This document shows positions 7,300 to 15,469 of a DNA stretch of 34,691 nt, in pieces; within the stretch, counting starts at the first letter, position 1, and every line of letters begins with the position of its first letter. The notes beneath the pieces were generated by a model. It made no database searches. It was given only the letters and a program-made list of their open reading frames with translations, and was not told where the DNA came from. The DNA lies in NCBI GenBank assembly GCA_002435585.1, contig DJDY01000196.1:26275-60965 (forward strand), written 5' to 3'. The DNA comes from Lachnospira sp. UBA5912 (lineage in GTDB: Bacteria; Bacillota; Clostridia; Lachnospirales; Lachnospiraceae). Made by a program: the position numbers and the translations under genes.

Positions 7300-7668
7300 A
7301 TGTTCGTTATAGATGTCATGTCGCGAGTGCCTGTATATGAACAGATTATTAACCAGGTTGAAGAACAGATTCTGACTGGAATTCTAAACAGTGGTGATAA
7401 GATGCCTTCTGTAAGAAGTCTGTCTGTCAGCCTCTCCATCAACCCTAACACAATCCAGAAAGCTTATACAGAGCTTGACAGAAAAAAACTTATAGTAACA
7501 GTTCCAGGAAAAGGCTCTTTCGTTTCCCCTGAGGCACTTGACATTCTTGGAACCAGTTCAAGAGAAAAGATGCCAGAATTCAAGCAGGCTATCAAAGAAC
7601 TGGCTCTCGCTGGAATAACCAAAGTGGAAATCATGGAAGCTGTTGATGATGTATTTAAAAACCTGTAA
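7300..7668 (+). CDS. GntR family repressor, YtrA subfamily
   Basis: The 122-aa protein is a winged-helix GntR DNA-binding domain (about residues 1-75; PVYEQIINQVEEQI, GDKMPSVRSLS, INPNTIQKAYTELDRKKLI, GKGSFV) followed by a short helical dimerisation tail. This is the YtrA-type layout, lacking the large ligand domain of other GntR proteins. Such regulators usually repress the ABC transporter operon they head, often in response to cell-envelope stress. It is followed after 25 bases by the ATPase gene, and an operator-like dyad lies at 7202-7228. An AGAAAGGA site precedes the ATG. Confidence 0.9.
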   Translation: MFVIDVMSRVPVYEQIINQVEEQILTGILNSGDKMPSVRSLSVSLSINPNTIQKAYTELDRKKLIVTVPGKGSFVSPEALDILGTSSREKMPEFKQAIKELALAGITKVEIMEAVDDVFKNL

Positions 7669-7693
7669 CAAAGCAAAATAAGGAGGTATTTAT

Positions 7694-8611
7694 ATGATAA
7701 AAGCGGAAGGTATTCACAAGACATTTGAAGATTTTACCGCACTAGATAACATAACATGCAGTATAGATGACGGATGCATATATGGCATGGTAGGTTCCAA
7801 TGGTGCAGGTAAATCAACATTTTTAAGAGTATTATCAGGAATATATAAACCTGATAAAGGATGTGCTTATATTGACACTGCACCTATATATGAAAACCCA
7901 TCCGTAAAGGAAAATATTGTTTTTGTAGCAGATGAATTATTTTTCCTGCCTGGTGCTACTATGAATAAAATGGCTGGTCTTTACAGTTCAATATATGATA
8001 ACTTCGACTGGGAACGATACTTAAAGCTGACCGAACTTTTTGAACTTAATCCAAAGAAACCGATAGCGAACTTTTCTAAGGGCATGAAACGTCAGGCAGC
8101 TATCATTCTTGCGCTTTCAACCAAGGCTAAATATATGTTCTTTGATGAAACATTTGACGGCCTTGACCCTGTTATGCGTAACCTTGTAAAGAAGCTGATA
8201 TGTAACGATGTAGCTGAATATAATTCTACAGTTATTGTAACATCTCATTCTCTTCGTGAACTTGAAGATATATGTGACCATCTTGCGCTTCTTCACAAAG
8301 GCGGTCTTGTACTTGACAGCGATGTTCTTGAATTAAAAACTTCACAGTTTAAAGTGCAGATTGCTTTTAAAAGCATATTCGGAAAATCTAAATTTGAAAA
8401 ACTTAATATAACAAGATACCGCCAGCAGGGCTCTGTTGCCAATATGATAGTCAATGGTGACAGGGAAGAAACTATCAGTTATCTTCGTGATATGAATCCG
8501 GTCATATTAGATGTTCTTCCTCTCACACTTGAAGAAGTATTCACTTATGAGATGGAATCACTTGGATATGAATTCGATGATGCACTCGATGTAGAGATTA
8601 ATCAGATTTAA
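7694..8611 (+). CDS. ABC transporter ATP-binding protein
   Basis: The 305-aa cytoplasmic ATPase has a Walker A GSNGAGKST (residues 34-42), a divergent signature FSKGMKRQ instead of LSGGQ, Walker B MFFDETFDGLDP and the H-loop VTSHS. A C-terminal extension of about 90 residues is typical of ABC-2 type exporters. The GntR gene before it and the large permease after it indicate a YtrB-like exporter or stress-response transporter. AAGGAGG lies seven bases upstream of the start. The substrate is unknown. Confidence 0.9.
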   Translation: MIKAEGIHKTFEDFTALDNITCSIDDGCIYGMVGSNGAGKSTFLRVLSGIYKPDKGCAYIDTAPIYENPSVKENIVFVADELFFLPGATMNKMAGLYSSIYDNFDWERYLKLTELFELNPKKPIANFSKGMKRQAAIILALSTKAKYMFFDETFDGLDPVMRNLVKKLICNDVAEYNSTVIVTSHSLRELEDICDHLALLHKGGLVLDSDVLELKTSQFKVQIAFKSIFGKSKFEKLNITRYRQQGSVANMIVNGDREETISYLRDMNPVILDVLPLTLEEVFTYEMESLGYEFDDALDVEINQI

Positions 8612-8681
8612 AAAAATATCTATATTGTCATTTTATTATATTAATGTGTGATTTATATTGCACGTAGAAATGGAGGTTATG

Positions 8682-10892
8682 ATGAATAACAAACTTAATA
8701 ATAAAAATATATTCAGTATTAAACTATTCTGGCAGTCATTCCTGCAGCTTAAAGTAATAGGGCTTATATCAACAGCCATTATGATCTGCATAACTGCCCT
8801 TCCCATAATTATGAATGGCATAAATATTAAAAACATGATAAATGCAAACAAAAATGCAATGGCTAATGGCGTGTCCGTAATGACTAACAGCTTAGACTAC
8901 TCAACAGTAGTATCACCAGCATCATCTGCCACATATCTTCTTATTGTGATTGCACTTATCACTCCCGTACTTGCACTTTATGCGTGGTTTTTCCTCACCA
9001 AACGAAGTACTAGTGATTTCTACCATTCATTATCATATAAAAGACAGAATCTTTTTCTTTCAAGATTTGCTGCCATAACTGCATGGCAGATTGTAATAAT
9101 ACTTGCAACATATGTTACCAGCTTTGTATGTTATCACATATTCAGTAAATATTTTATTGTTGATTATTCAACAACATTTCATATATATGTATCAGAATTT
9201 TTATGTGCATTGCTGTGTTCAGCTGCAATTGCACTTGCCTGCTCTGTTACAGGAAACATATTCAGTAATATATGTTTGGCAGGAATCATTATATTCCTGC
9301 CAAGATTTATACTTATTCTTGTAAATGCAACAATAAATAATGTATATGCTGCTGCATCTGCAACACATTTTATGCCTTTGCTTGATAATTCATATAACAT
9401 GCTCACGGGGCAGTTTCTGTATGCATATTCATCATACACTATGTCTGATATGCTGCTATCAGGTGTATCAAACGCATATACCCTTATACTTGCAGTCATA
9501 TATGCTGTAATTGCATGTGTACTGTTTACATTAAGAAAAAGTGAAACTGCAGGAAAACCTGCCCTTAGCTGGAAGCTGCAGTTTGCCATACGATGTGTTA
9601 TAGGTTTTACCATAAGTATTTTGGGAACATTTACTTATGTACAGATATCAAGAGATGATTACACATATGGCAATCCACCTTATATGTATACAATAATCGC
9701 ATTTATAATAGCTGCTATTGTTGTTATAATATACGAGCTCATTTCAAGCAAAAAGCTTCATCGTGTATTAAAGACAATACCATCTATAATTACTGCCTAT
9801 ATACTTGCAATCATATGTGGATTTCTGTTAAATGCCGGAATAAATAATATGACAGATTATCGTGCCAATGCAGATAACATAGATTACATCAGACTATCTG
9901 TCCAGAACAGATATTATACATCTGATTATCCAGATTATTTTGAAAATGTCATTAAAAATATAAAAATAAACGACAAAAATGCTATAAAGCTAATAACTGA
10001 TATATACAATGATAACGCCAATCATCTCGACAGTATAAATGAACAGAATTATTATGCCCGTTCTTCTAAAAGCTATGTAACATATGAAGTATACTTCAAA
10101 GACGGAGTTTTCGGCAGATATCGTAAGGTATTCCTGAAAGAAAGTGACATCAACAGACTTGCCAGTTCTCTGACAAAAATAGATGACTTCTGTACAGAAT
10201 ATAAAAACCTTCCTTCATACGAGGATGCAAATATCAGCTTTTCGGATTACATTCCTGAAGATAGGACACGTGATATATATAATACTATGTTGAATGAAAT
10301 AAAAAATATGTCATTTTCCGACTGGTATCAGCTCACAAGCCAGACATCTAACCGTAACACTGGCGACATATCATATGTAACAGCAATATTTTCAAGAAAT
10401 GGAACTACCTATTCAGCAAGATTCTGTCTGTCAAGCCTTATGCCAGAATCTGTAAATGCTTACTACAATGCTGCAAACCAGAACTATACAGATAATAATC
10501 CTGAAACCTTTACAAGAATGAAAAATGCACTAACAAAGCTGACGAATAATAACAATGCCACTCCTGATACAGTTTCAAATACAACAGCAAACACTGCATC
10601 AAATACCGCTTCCGATACATCTTATTCAATGTATATAAGTGTATACTCTCTTGATTCTGCGAATTATAGCTCTTTAGCTTATAACAATTTTAGTGATAAA
10701 GAACTTATCAATGCAGTACTTAAAGAGGTTGAAAATCCTTTTGACAAGAGCTTTGATTCAACAAAACCGGTTCTTGAAATAAGATATTATGACGATTATA
10801 GTGGTGGAAGCTATTCGTATTATGTACAGCCTGCTGGATATGAGAATATGACTGATTATCCTGGGTATGATGATGCCAGAATAAATGGATGA
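8682..10892 (+). CDS. ABC-2 type permease with large C-terminal soluble domain
   Basis: The 736-aa protein has about nine predicted membrane segments in its first 400 residues and a motif FYHSLSYKRQNLFLSR after the second segment, typical of permeases paired with YtrA/YtrB-type genes. The remaining 330 residues are polar, with a Thr/Asn/Ser-rich linker near residues 618-640, and probably lie outside the membrane. The reading frame stays open back to a TTG at 8658, but GGAGG at 8672-8676 best serves the ATG at 8682 (another ATG is at 8679). It is the last gene of the operon; no strong U-tailed terminator follows. Substrate unknown. Confidence 0.85.
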   Translation: MNNKLNNKNIFSIKLFWQSFLQLKVIGLISTAIMICITALPIIMNGINIKNMINANKNAMANGVSVMTNSLDYSTVVSPASSATYLLIVIALITPVLALYAWFFLTKRSTSDFYHSLSYKRQNLFLSRFAAITAWQIVIILATYVTSFVCYHIFSKYFIVDYSTTFHIYVSEFLCALLCSAAIALACSVTGNIFSNICLAGIIIFLPRFILILVNATINNVYAAASATHFMPLLDNSYNMLTGQFLYAYSSYTMSDMLLSGVSNAYTLILAVIYAVIACVLFTLRKSETAGKPALSWKLQFAIRCVIGFTISILGTFTYVQISRDDYTYGNPPYMYTIIAFIIAAIVVIIYELISSKKLHRVLKTIPSIITAYILAIICGFLLNAGINNMTDYRANADNIDYIRLSVQNRYYTSDYPDYFENVIKNIKINDKNAIKLITDIYNDNANHLDSINEQNYYARSSKSYVTYEVYFKDGVFGRYRKVFLKESDINRLASSLTKIDDFCTEYKNLPSYEDANISFSDYIPEDRTRDIYNTMLNEIKNMSFSDWYQLTSQTSNRNTGDISYVTAIFSRNGTTYSARFCLSSLMPESVNAYYNAANQNYTDNNPETFTRMKNALTKLTNNNNATPDTVSNTTANTASNTASDTSYSMYISVYSLDSANYSSLAYNNFSDKELINAVLKEVENPFDKSFDSTKPVLEIRYYDDYSGGSYSYYVQPAGYENMTDYPGYDDARING

Positions 10893-10952
10893 TATGCTAT
10901 GCTGGAGACTAAAATGTTGTTTAACACACATTCTTAACAAACGGACAACATC

Positions 10953-10969
10953 ATATCTGCAAGAAGCAG
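10953..10969 (+). repeat. Small hairpin after the permease gene
   Basis: ATCTGC-AAGAA-GCAGAT is a 6-bp perfect stem with a 5-base loop about 60 bases after the permease stop. There is no T-run, so it is at most part of a composite 3' end together with the strong hairpin at 10997. Confidence 0.4.
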
Positions 10970-10996
10970 ATGCACAAGCATCAACGAGGCATGAGG

Positions 10997-11037
10997 GGGG
11001 GGCGGAATTGTGCGTAAAGCGCACAATTCCGCCCCCC
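10997..11037. repeat. Perfect 18-bp GC-rich hairpin
   Basis: GGGGGGCGGAATTGTGCG (10997-11014) pairs perfectly with 11020-11037 around the loop TAAAG. The stem starts with six G-C pairs inside an eight-G run, in DNA that is otherwise A/T-rich. Neither strand has a T-run after it, so it is not a canonical intrinsic terminator, though it sits between two convergent genes where a bidirectional stop would be useful. Confidence 0.85.
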
Positions 11038-11048
11038 TGTCGTCCCAC

Positions 11049-11384
11049 TTGATTTAATTGAATATCAGCAAGTAAATTACGCCACAGACAGACAAATATA
11101 AGCTACAGGCCGCCAGTCATACTATGTGAAATGCACTTGAAGTTTGATTGTGATAGTTCTTAGTCTTTCCTTTCACTCTCAGCTAGCTTCGTACAAGGAT
11201 GTACGAAGCAGCGAAGCCGCGCCACGGACGGCGCGTCTAAGCGGTAGCGTCAGTTATCATAGTTTACATGGAAAGACTTAGAAATATCCAATCAAAGCTT
11301 CTGACATTGAACATAGTGTGCCTGGCTGCCTGTAGCTTATATTTGTCGTCCGTTCATCGCCAACTGAAATTCAATTAAACAACA
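11049..11384. repeat. Roughly 335-bp imperfect palindromic element with GC-rich core
   Basis: The left arm (11049-11170) and right arm (11270-11384) are imperfect inverted copies along their whole length. Shared blocks include TTTAATTGAA, GACAAATATAAGCTACAGGC, CTATGT, TTTGATTG and AGTCTTTCC in the same order. The 99-base core (11171-11269) is GC-rich and holds two perfect hairpins: GCTTCGTAC/GTACGAAGC (11186-11209) and CGCGCC/GGCGCG (11218-11235). The right arm stops four bases short of the glycerate kinase stop codon. No ORF of note is present. It may be a MITE/REP-like element or a structured RNA. With the two hairpins before it, it fills 10893-11387. Confidence 0.75.
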
Positions 11385-11387
11385 ATT

Positions 11388-12620
11388 TCACCCTATAAGT
11401 AACACCGTCACATCATTAACATTCGTTCCTGTTGGTCCTGTTATTATAAGTCCATCCGTTTCCTTTAATGCATTGTAAGCATCATTCTCTTTAAGTACAT
11501 CGAATATATCTATGCCTTTTTCTTTGAGTACAATAGCTGTATCACCATCACTATAGCCGCCTGCTGCATCTGTTGGTCCATCTGTTCCATCGCTGCCTAT
11601 ACTAAACACAGCTACGTTTGACATGCCTTCTATGCCTGCTGCTGCCGACAAAGCTATCTCCTGGTTTCTTCCGCCCTTGCCATGTCCGGTAAGATTAACT
11701 ATCGTTTCTCCACCTGCCACATAGGCAAGCTTCTTTCCCGAAGCATAATGTGTTTTAGCTATTGATGCAAGGAAGCTTCCTGCCTCTTTTGCCTGACAGC
11801 ATAACTGGTCTGTAAGTATAACTGGTTCATAGCCATACTTTGTACATTCATTTTCTACTGCGCGGCATAATTCACGTACACTTCCATTAATCAGTGTTGT
11901 AACATTGTCCAGTTTTTTAGGTGTCTCTATGTTAATAAGCTTTCTGGCATCTTCACCTAACTTCAGATTATACTTTGCTACTATATGTCTTGCGTTCTCG
12001 CATGTTGAAGAATCAGGGCATGCAGGTCCTGATGCTATCATATCAAGAGGGTCACCAAGTATGTCTGATAACACTATTGATAACACATGAGCAGGTTCAC
12101 ACAGCTTTGCGAAACGGCCTCCTTTTACCTCTGACAGACGTTTTCTTATCGTATTAATCTCAACTATATCGGCACCACATGCAAGAAGCTGGTTTGTTAT
12201 ATCCTGTAATTCTTCTCCAGGTATCTTTGGTTTCTCAAACAAAGCGCTTCCACCACCTGACAACAGGAATAATACAGTATCATCACTTGTAAGCCCTGAT
12301 ACTAAGTCTATTGCCTTCTGTGTTGCATTGAATGAGTTCTCATCCGGTACAGGATGACCTGCTTCAAAGCACTCAACTTTATTTATTGTTCCTTTTACAT
12401 GGTTATACTTTGTTATAACCACGCCTTTATCTATCCTGTCACCAAGATAATCACTTGCGGCCTTTGCCATCTGCCATGCCGCTTTTCCGGCAGCCACAAG
12501 TACTACTTTTCCAGCAAATTCTTTGTTTTCCAGTGCTCTCTTAACCGCTTCATCCGGAAGTACGGCTTTAATTGCGGCATCTATTATGCTGTCCGCTATA
12601 TTTCTTAATTCATCTTTCAT
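11388..12620 (-). CDS. Glycerate 2-kinase, DUF4147/MOFRL type
   Basis: The 410-aa enzyme phosphorylates D-glycerate to 2-phosphoglycerate, feeding lower glycolysis. The N-terminal DUF4147 domain (about 1-230) shows VLVAAGKAAWQMA, LFLLSGGGSALFE, RKRLSEVKGGRFA and LSDILGDPLDMIASGP. The C-terminal MOFRL domain (about 290-405) shows GGETIVNLTGHGKGGRNQE and FSIGSDGTDGPTDAAGG. This is the class II (TtuD/GckA-like) kinase, not the GarK fold. It is the last gene of the cdaR-gntP-reductase-kinase set, 247 bases after the reductase, which suits joint use of glycerate. AGGGG lies seven bases before the ATG. Confidence 0.93.
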   Translation of the reverse strand: MKDELRNIADSIIDAAIKAVLPDEAVKRALENKEFAGKVVLVAAGKAAWQMAKAASDYLGDRIDKGVVITKYNHVKGTINKVECFEAGHPVPDENSFNATQKAIDLVSGLTSDDTVLFLLSGGGSALFEKPKIPGEELQDITNQLLACGADIVEINTIRKRLSEVKGGRFAKLCEPAHVLSIVLSDILGDPLDMIASGPACPDSSTCENARHIVAKYNLKLGEDARKLINIETPKKLDNVTTLINGSVRELCRAVENECTKYGYEPVILTDQLCCQAKEAGSFLASIAKTHYASGKKLAYVAGGETIVNLTGHGKGGRNQEIALSAAAGIEGMSNVAVFSIGSDGTDGPTDAAGGYSDGDTAIVLKEKGIDIFDVLKENDAYNALKETDGLIITGPTGTNVNDVTVLLIG

Positions 12621-12667
12621 GGCTGTTCCCCTTTCTTTTCTGTCTATTTTGCGTTATGTTGTTAAGG

Positions 12668-12681
12668 TCAAAATATATTTT
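12668..12681 (-). promoter_or_regulatory. A/T palindrome upstream of glycerate kinase, shared with the reductase gene
   Basis: The 14-base sequence AAAATATATTTTGA (minus strand) lies about 50 bases upstream of the kinase start. The same 14 bases occur upstream of the reductase gene at 13863-13876. A shared operator in one catabolic module is possible, but A/T-rich words recur by chance in this DNA. Confidence 0.35.
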
Positions 12682-12727
12682 TCCTGACGATGTTTCTACA
12701 TTACTCCATCGCATCACAATTTACTCT

Positions 12728-12859
12728 TTATCTACCCCTACACTCACGAACCCGCGCTTTCACGCTTTTTCGTCCTGCTTCGCATGACTGTTCGTTCGTT
12801 AATGGCGCAAGAAAAGTAAATGTCTGCTTCGCAGCCGCTTCCTTTTCTTTTGCGCTCAT
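12728..12859 (-). CDS. Possible 43-aa basic ORF or GC-shifted non-coding element
   Basis: An ATG-initiated frame of 43 codons, starting MSAKEKEAAAKQTFTFLAPL and rich in Lys, Arg and Ala, lies between the reductase and the kinase. It has no convincing ribosome binding site. The same DNA forms a hairpin: GCGCAAGAAAAG (12805-12816) against 12842-12855 with two extra bases, plus an inner CTGC-TTC-GCAG. GC content is visibly above the flanks. A structured intergenic repeat is at least as likely as a gene. Confidence 0.25.
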   Translation of the reverse strand: MSAKEKEAAAKQTFTFLAPLTNEQSCEAGRKSVKARVRECRGR

Positions 12860-12867
12860 TACATTAT

Positions 12868-13743
12868 CTACAGCTTCGTCCCTGTCAGCTTCTCATAATA
12901 ATGTATAATTGCGCTATGGTCGCTGTTTCCGTCACTATTATTGTGAAGATACTGCATTATCTCAGATACCTGTGCTGTCATAGGAACTGGGGCACCTACA
13001 CTATGCGCACATTCAAGAGCATTATTTAAATCCTTTATGTGAAGGTCTATTCTAAAGCCCGGCTTTACATTATCCTCTATCATCATAGGCACTTTGGCAT
13101 TCATAACAGTTGAGCCTGCAAGTCCGCCCTTTATAGCCTCAAACACATTTTCAGGGTCAACTCCTGCTTTCTTAGCTAACATAAATGCTTCTGATACCGC
13201 CTGAATATTGCATGCCACTATTATCTGGTTGGCAAGCTTTGTTGTATTGCCAGCACCTAATCCGCCACATCTTGTAACTGACGAACCCATATTAAGAAGA
13301 AGCGGCTTATACTTTTCAAATACAGCCTCATCACCACCAACCATAAATGCAACAGTTCCATCTATAGCCTTAGGCTCACCGCCTGATACCGGCGCATCAA
13401 GCATATCTATACCCTTCTCTTTTAATATACCGCCTATATATGTGGTGTCAACAGGGTTAATTGAACTCATATCTATAAAGCAGGAGTCTTTCTTCATATA
13501 TGAAGACATCCCCTCATCGCCAAGCATTACTTCCTTCACCTGAGGACTGTTAGGAAGCATAGTTATAATAACATCACTTTCTTCTGCTATCTTTTTTAAA
13601 GAACCGCTTCTTGCACCTGCCTTGATAAGTTCATCTGTATTTTCTTTATGATGTTCATCAACGATAAGAGAATAACCTGCCTTACACAGATTTTTTGCCA
13701 TAGGCTTTCCCATTATTCCAAGTCCCACAAAACCAACTACCAT
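12868..13743 (-). CDS. garR: 2-hydroxy-3-oxopropionate (tartronate semialdehyde) reductase
   Basis: The 291-aa enzyme is a beta-hydroxyacid dehydrogenase. It has the NAD(P)-binding start MVVGFVGLGIMGKPMAKNL, the substrate-binding DAPVSGGEPKAIDGTVAFM and the catalytic Lys region GAGNTTKLANQ. GarR/GlxR members reduce tartronate semialdehyde to D-glycerate. The flanking glycerate kinase and CdaR regulator favour this substrate over 3-hydroxyisobutyrate. An AAGGAGG site lies 12 bases upstream of the ATG, a little distant. Its start lies only about 40 bases after a terminator-like hairpin (13785-13834), so readthrough or attenuation may set its expression. Confidence 0.88.
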   Translation of the reverse strand: MVVGFVGLGIMGKPMAKNLCKAGYSLIVDEHHKENTDELIKAGARSGSLKKIAEESDVIITMLPNSPQVKEVMLGDEGMSSYMKKDSCFIDMSSINPVDTTYIGGILKEKGIDMLDAPVSGGEPKAIDGTVAFMVGGDEAVFEKYKPLLLNMGSSVTRCGGLGAGNTTKLANQIIVACNIQAVSEAFMLAKKAGVDPENVFEAIKGGLAGSTVMNAKVPMMIEDNVKPGFRIDLHIKDLNNALECAHSVGAPVPMTAQVSEIMQYLHNNSDGNSDHSAIIHYYEKLTGTKL

Positions 13744-13784
13744 ATTTTATACCAGCCTCCTTATATCTTCTATTTTTATTCTAT

Positions 13785-13834
13785 AAAAAGCGGTTATACC
13801 AACAAGTCCAGAATGTACTTATCAGTATAACCGC
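13785..13834 (-). terminator. Terminator or attenuator between gntP and garR
   Basis: On the minus strand GCGGTTATAC pairs perfectly with GTATAACCGC (10 bp) around a 25-base loop and is followed by TTTTT (13785-13789). It lies 125 bases after the permease stop and just before garR. The remaining space is too short for a typical promoter, which makes partial readthrough or attenuation likely. Confidence 0.75.
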
Positions 13835-13862
13835 CCATAGGTCTTATGTGATGATGTCATGT

Positions 13863-13877
13863 TCAAAATATATTTTG
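13863..13877 (-). promoter_or_regulatory. A/T palindrome upstream of garR
   Basis: CAAAATATATTTTG (13864-13877) is a perfect 14-base palindrome in the gntP-garR gap, sharing 14 bases with the site upstream of glycerate kinase (12668-12681). It may be an operator or part of an unmapped promoter. Confidence 0.35.
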
Positions 13878-13957
13878 CCCCATAACTGATGTATCCAGAT
13901 TGCTACAAAATACTATTATGTAAGCATAAACGACTTTCTGACCTTTTGACCCTCACA

Positions 13958-15349
13958 TCATAACACTAATGAAAGTATAAATATTTCAACCATTGAAGCA
14001 ATACCCATTATTAATGTACATACTGTCTGTGTCTTATATCCCTGTTCAGGAGTCATGTCACCAAAGTTAGTAACTACCCAGAAGTAAGAATCGTTAGCAT
14101 GTGATACTGTCATGGCACCAGCACCGATAGCCATTACACAAAGTACTGTCTTTACTGGTGAAGCAAGACCAAGTGCACCAAGAAGTGGAGCTATGATACC
14201 TGCTGTTGTTGTGATAGCAACTGTAGAAGATCCCTGTGCTGTCTTTAATATAGCCGCAAGAAGGAATGGGAAGAATATCCCTACTGCTGAGAGTACTTCT
14301 GCATGCTGTGTAATAAATGTAACCATCGATGTTGATGATATAACCTTACCTAAAACACCACCAGCTGCAGTTACGAAAAGGATTGGTCCAACTGTCTTTA
14401 AAGTTTCATTAGTTATATCGTAAAAATCAGACATCTTGCCCGCTGTTGCAAGCTGTATTACTGCAAATATTGTACCAACAGCTAAAGCTATAATAGGTTT
14501 TCCTAAGAACTGGCATGCCACATCAAGTGCACCTGTCCAGCCTGCCATAGATGAGATTGAACCAAGTGCCATAAGTATGATAGGAACAAGGATTGGTGCA
14601 AGAGCATTGAATCCGTTAGGAAACTTTCCATACTCTGCAACTAACTCTTCATATGTCTTAGTTACCTCTGAACTATCTGTTGCCTCATCTGCACTCTTAA
14701 CCTTCTTACCTATGTACTTTGCATATATAAGACCTGCTATAAGAGGGAATATAGAACATACAACACCAAGTCCCATAACAAGTAAAAGGTTATCTCCGAC
14801 ACCAAGTGTATTAGCTGCTGCTATTGGTCCAGGTGTAGGTGGAATAAATACATGTGAAATATAAAGTCCTGCCGAAAGAGCTACAGTCATAGCCACACTC
14901 GATACTGCCGTTCTCTTAACAAGAGCCTTTCTGATAGGATTCAGGATAACGAAACCACTATCACAGAATACAGGGATTGAAACTACCCAGCCCATAAGTT
15001 CAATGGCAAGTTCAGGTCTCTTTTTACCTACTACCTTGATTACCATATCTGCAAGCTTAAGTGCTGCTCCTGTTTTTTCAAGAACTGATCCGATTAATGC
15101 ACCGAGTATGATAACTATACCGATACTACTGAAAGTTCCTGAGAATCCGGCACCTATTACTGTAGGAATACCAGATACCTTTGTTCCGTCTGGTTTTACT
15201 GTATCAACGAATGGAATACCTGCTATCATGGCAAGGATAAGTGATACACCCATGATTGCAAGGAATGGATGAACCTTAAACTTGGATATCGCAACTATCA
15301 TTACGATGATTGCCAGCACAAACATGATAATTAATGCTATACCTGACAT
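13958..15349 (-). CDS. GntP family gluconate/glycerate-type permease
   Basis: The 463-aa protein has about 12 hydrophobic segments and starts MSGIALIIMFVLAIIVMIVA with the FKVHPFLAIMGVSLI pattern of the GntP family of H+-coupled sugar-acid permeases. Family blocks such as GFSGTFSSIGIVIILGALIG, PVFCDSGFVILNPI, HVFIPPTPGPIAAA and SHANDSYFWVVTNF are all present. The neighbours (glycerate kinase, tartronate semialdehyde reductase, CdaR) point to glycerate or a related hydroxyacid as cargo rather than gluconate. GAGGTG precedes the ATG by five bases. A promoter and dyad lie in the 120-base gap after cdaR. Confidence 0.92.
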   Translation of the reverse strand: MSGIALIIMFVLAIIVMIVAISKFKVHPFLAIMGVSLILAMIAGIPFVDTVKPDGTKVSGIPTVIGAGFSGTFSSIGIVIILGALIGSVLEKTGAALKLADMVIKVVGKKRPELAIELMGWVVSIPVFCDSGFVILNPIRKALVKRTAVSSVAMTVALSAGLYISHVFIPPTPGPIAAANTLGVGDNLLLVMGLGVVCSIFPLIAGLIYAKYIGKKVKSADEATDSSEVTKTYEELVAEYGKFPNGFNALAPILVPIILMALGSISSMAGWTGALDVACQFLGKPIIALAVGTIFAVIQLATAGKMSDFYDITNETLKTVGPILFVTAAGGVLGKVISSTSMVTFITQHAEVLSAVGIFFPFLLAAILKTAQGSSTVAITTTAGIIAPLLGALGLASPVKTVLCVMAIGAGAMTVSHANDSYFWVVTNFGDMTPEQGYKTQTVCTLIMGIASMVEIFILSLVL

Positions 15350-15386
15350 AAATACACCTCATTTCTATTAAATTATTGTACGTTTT

Positions 15387-15421
15387 GCACAACTCTTTGT
15401 GCTTTGTATGGTGCAATAATA
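15387..15421 (-). promoter_or_regulatory. gntP promoter with candidate CdaR operator
   Basis: A TGC-TATTAT extended -10 element lies at 15416-15424 on the minus strand with no good -35 box. Just downstream is the perfect dyad GCACAA-CTCT-TTGTGC (15387-15402). The weak -35 suits activator dependence, while the dyad position after the start suits repression. CdaR is encoded immediately upstream. Confidence 0.5.
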
Positions 15422-15469
15422 GCATAGAAAAAGGCGTTTGCATATGTTACAGAATACACAAATATTTTT

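Noticed and set aside
10997..11037. Intrinsic terminator call for the strong hairpin
   Set aside because: No T-run follows on either strand, so it is listed as a hairpin repeat only.
10758..11048. Minus-strand frame of 96 codons across the end of the permease gene and the G-run hairpin
   Set aside because: It overlaps a well-supported gene on the other strand, its start lies in the G/C hairpin, and its composition is not protein-like.
11049..11384. Retron, group II intron or HEARO-type RNA
   Set aside because: No reverse transcriptase or endonuclease gene is nearby and none of the diagnostic domains could be recognised; only the palindrome is supported.
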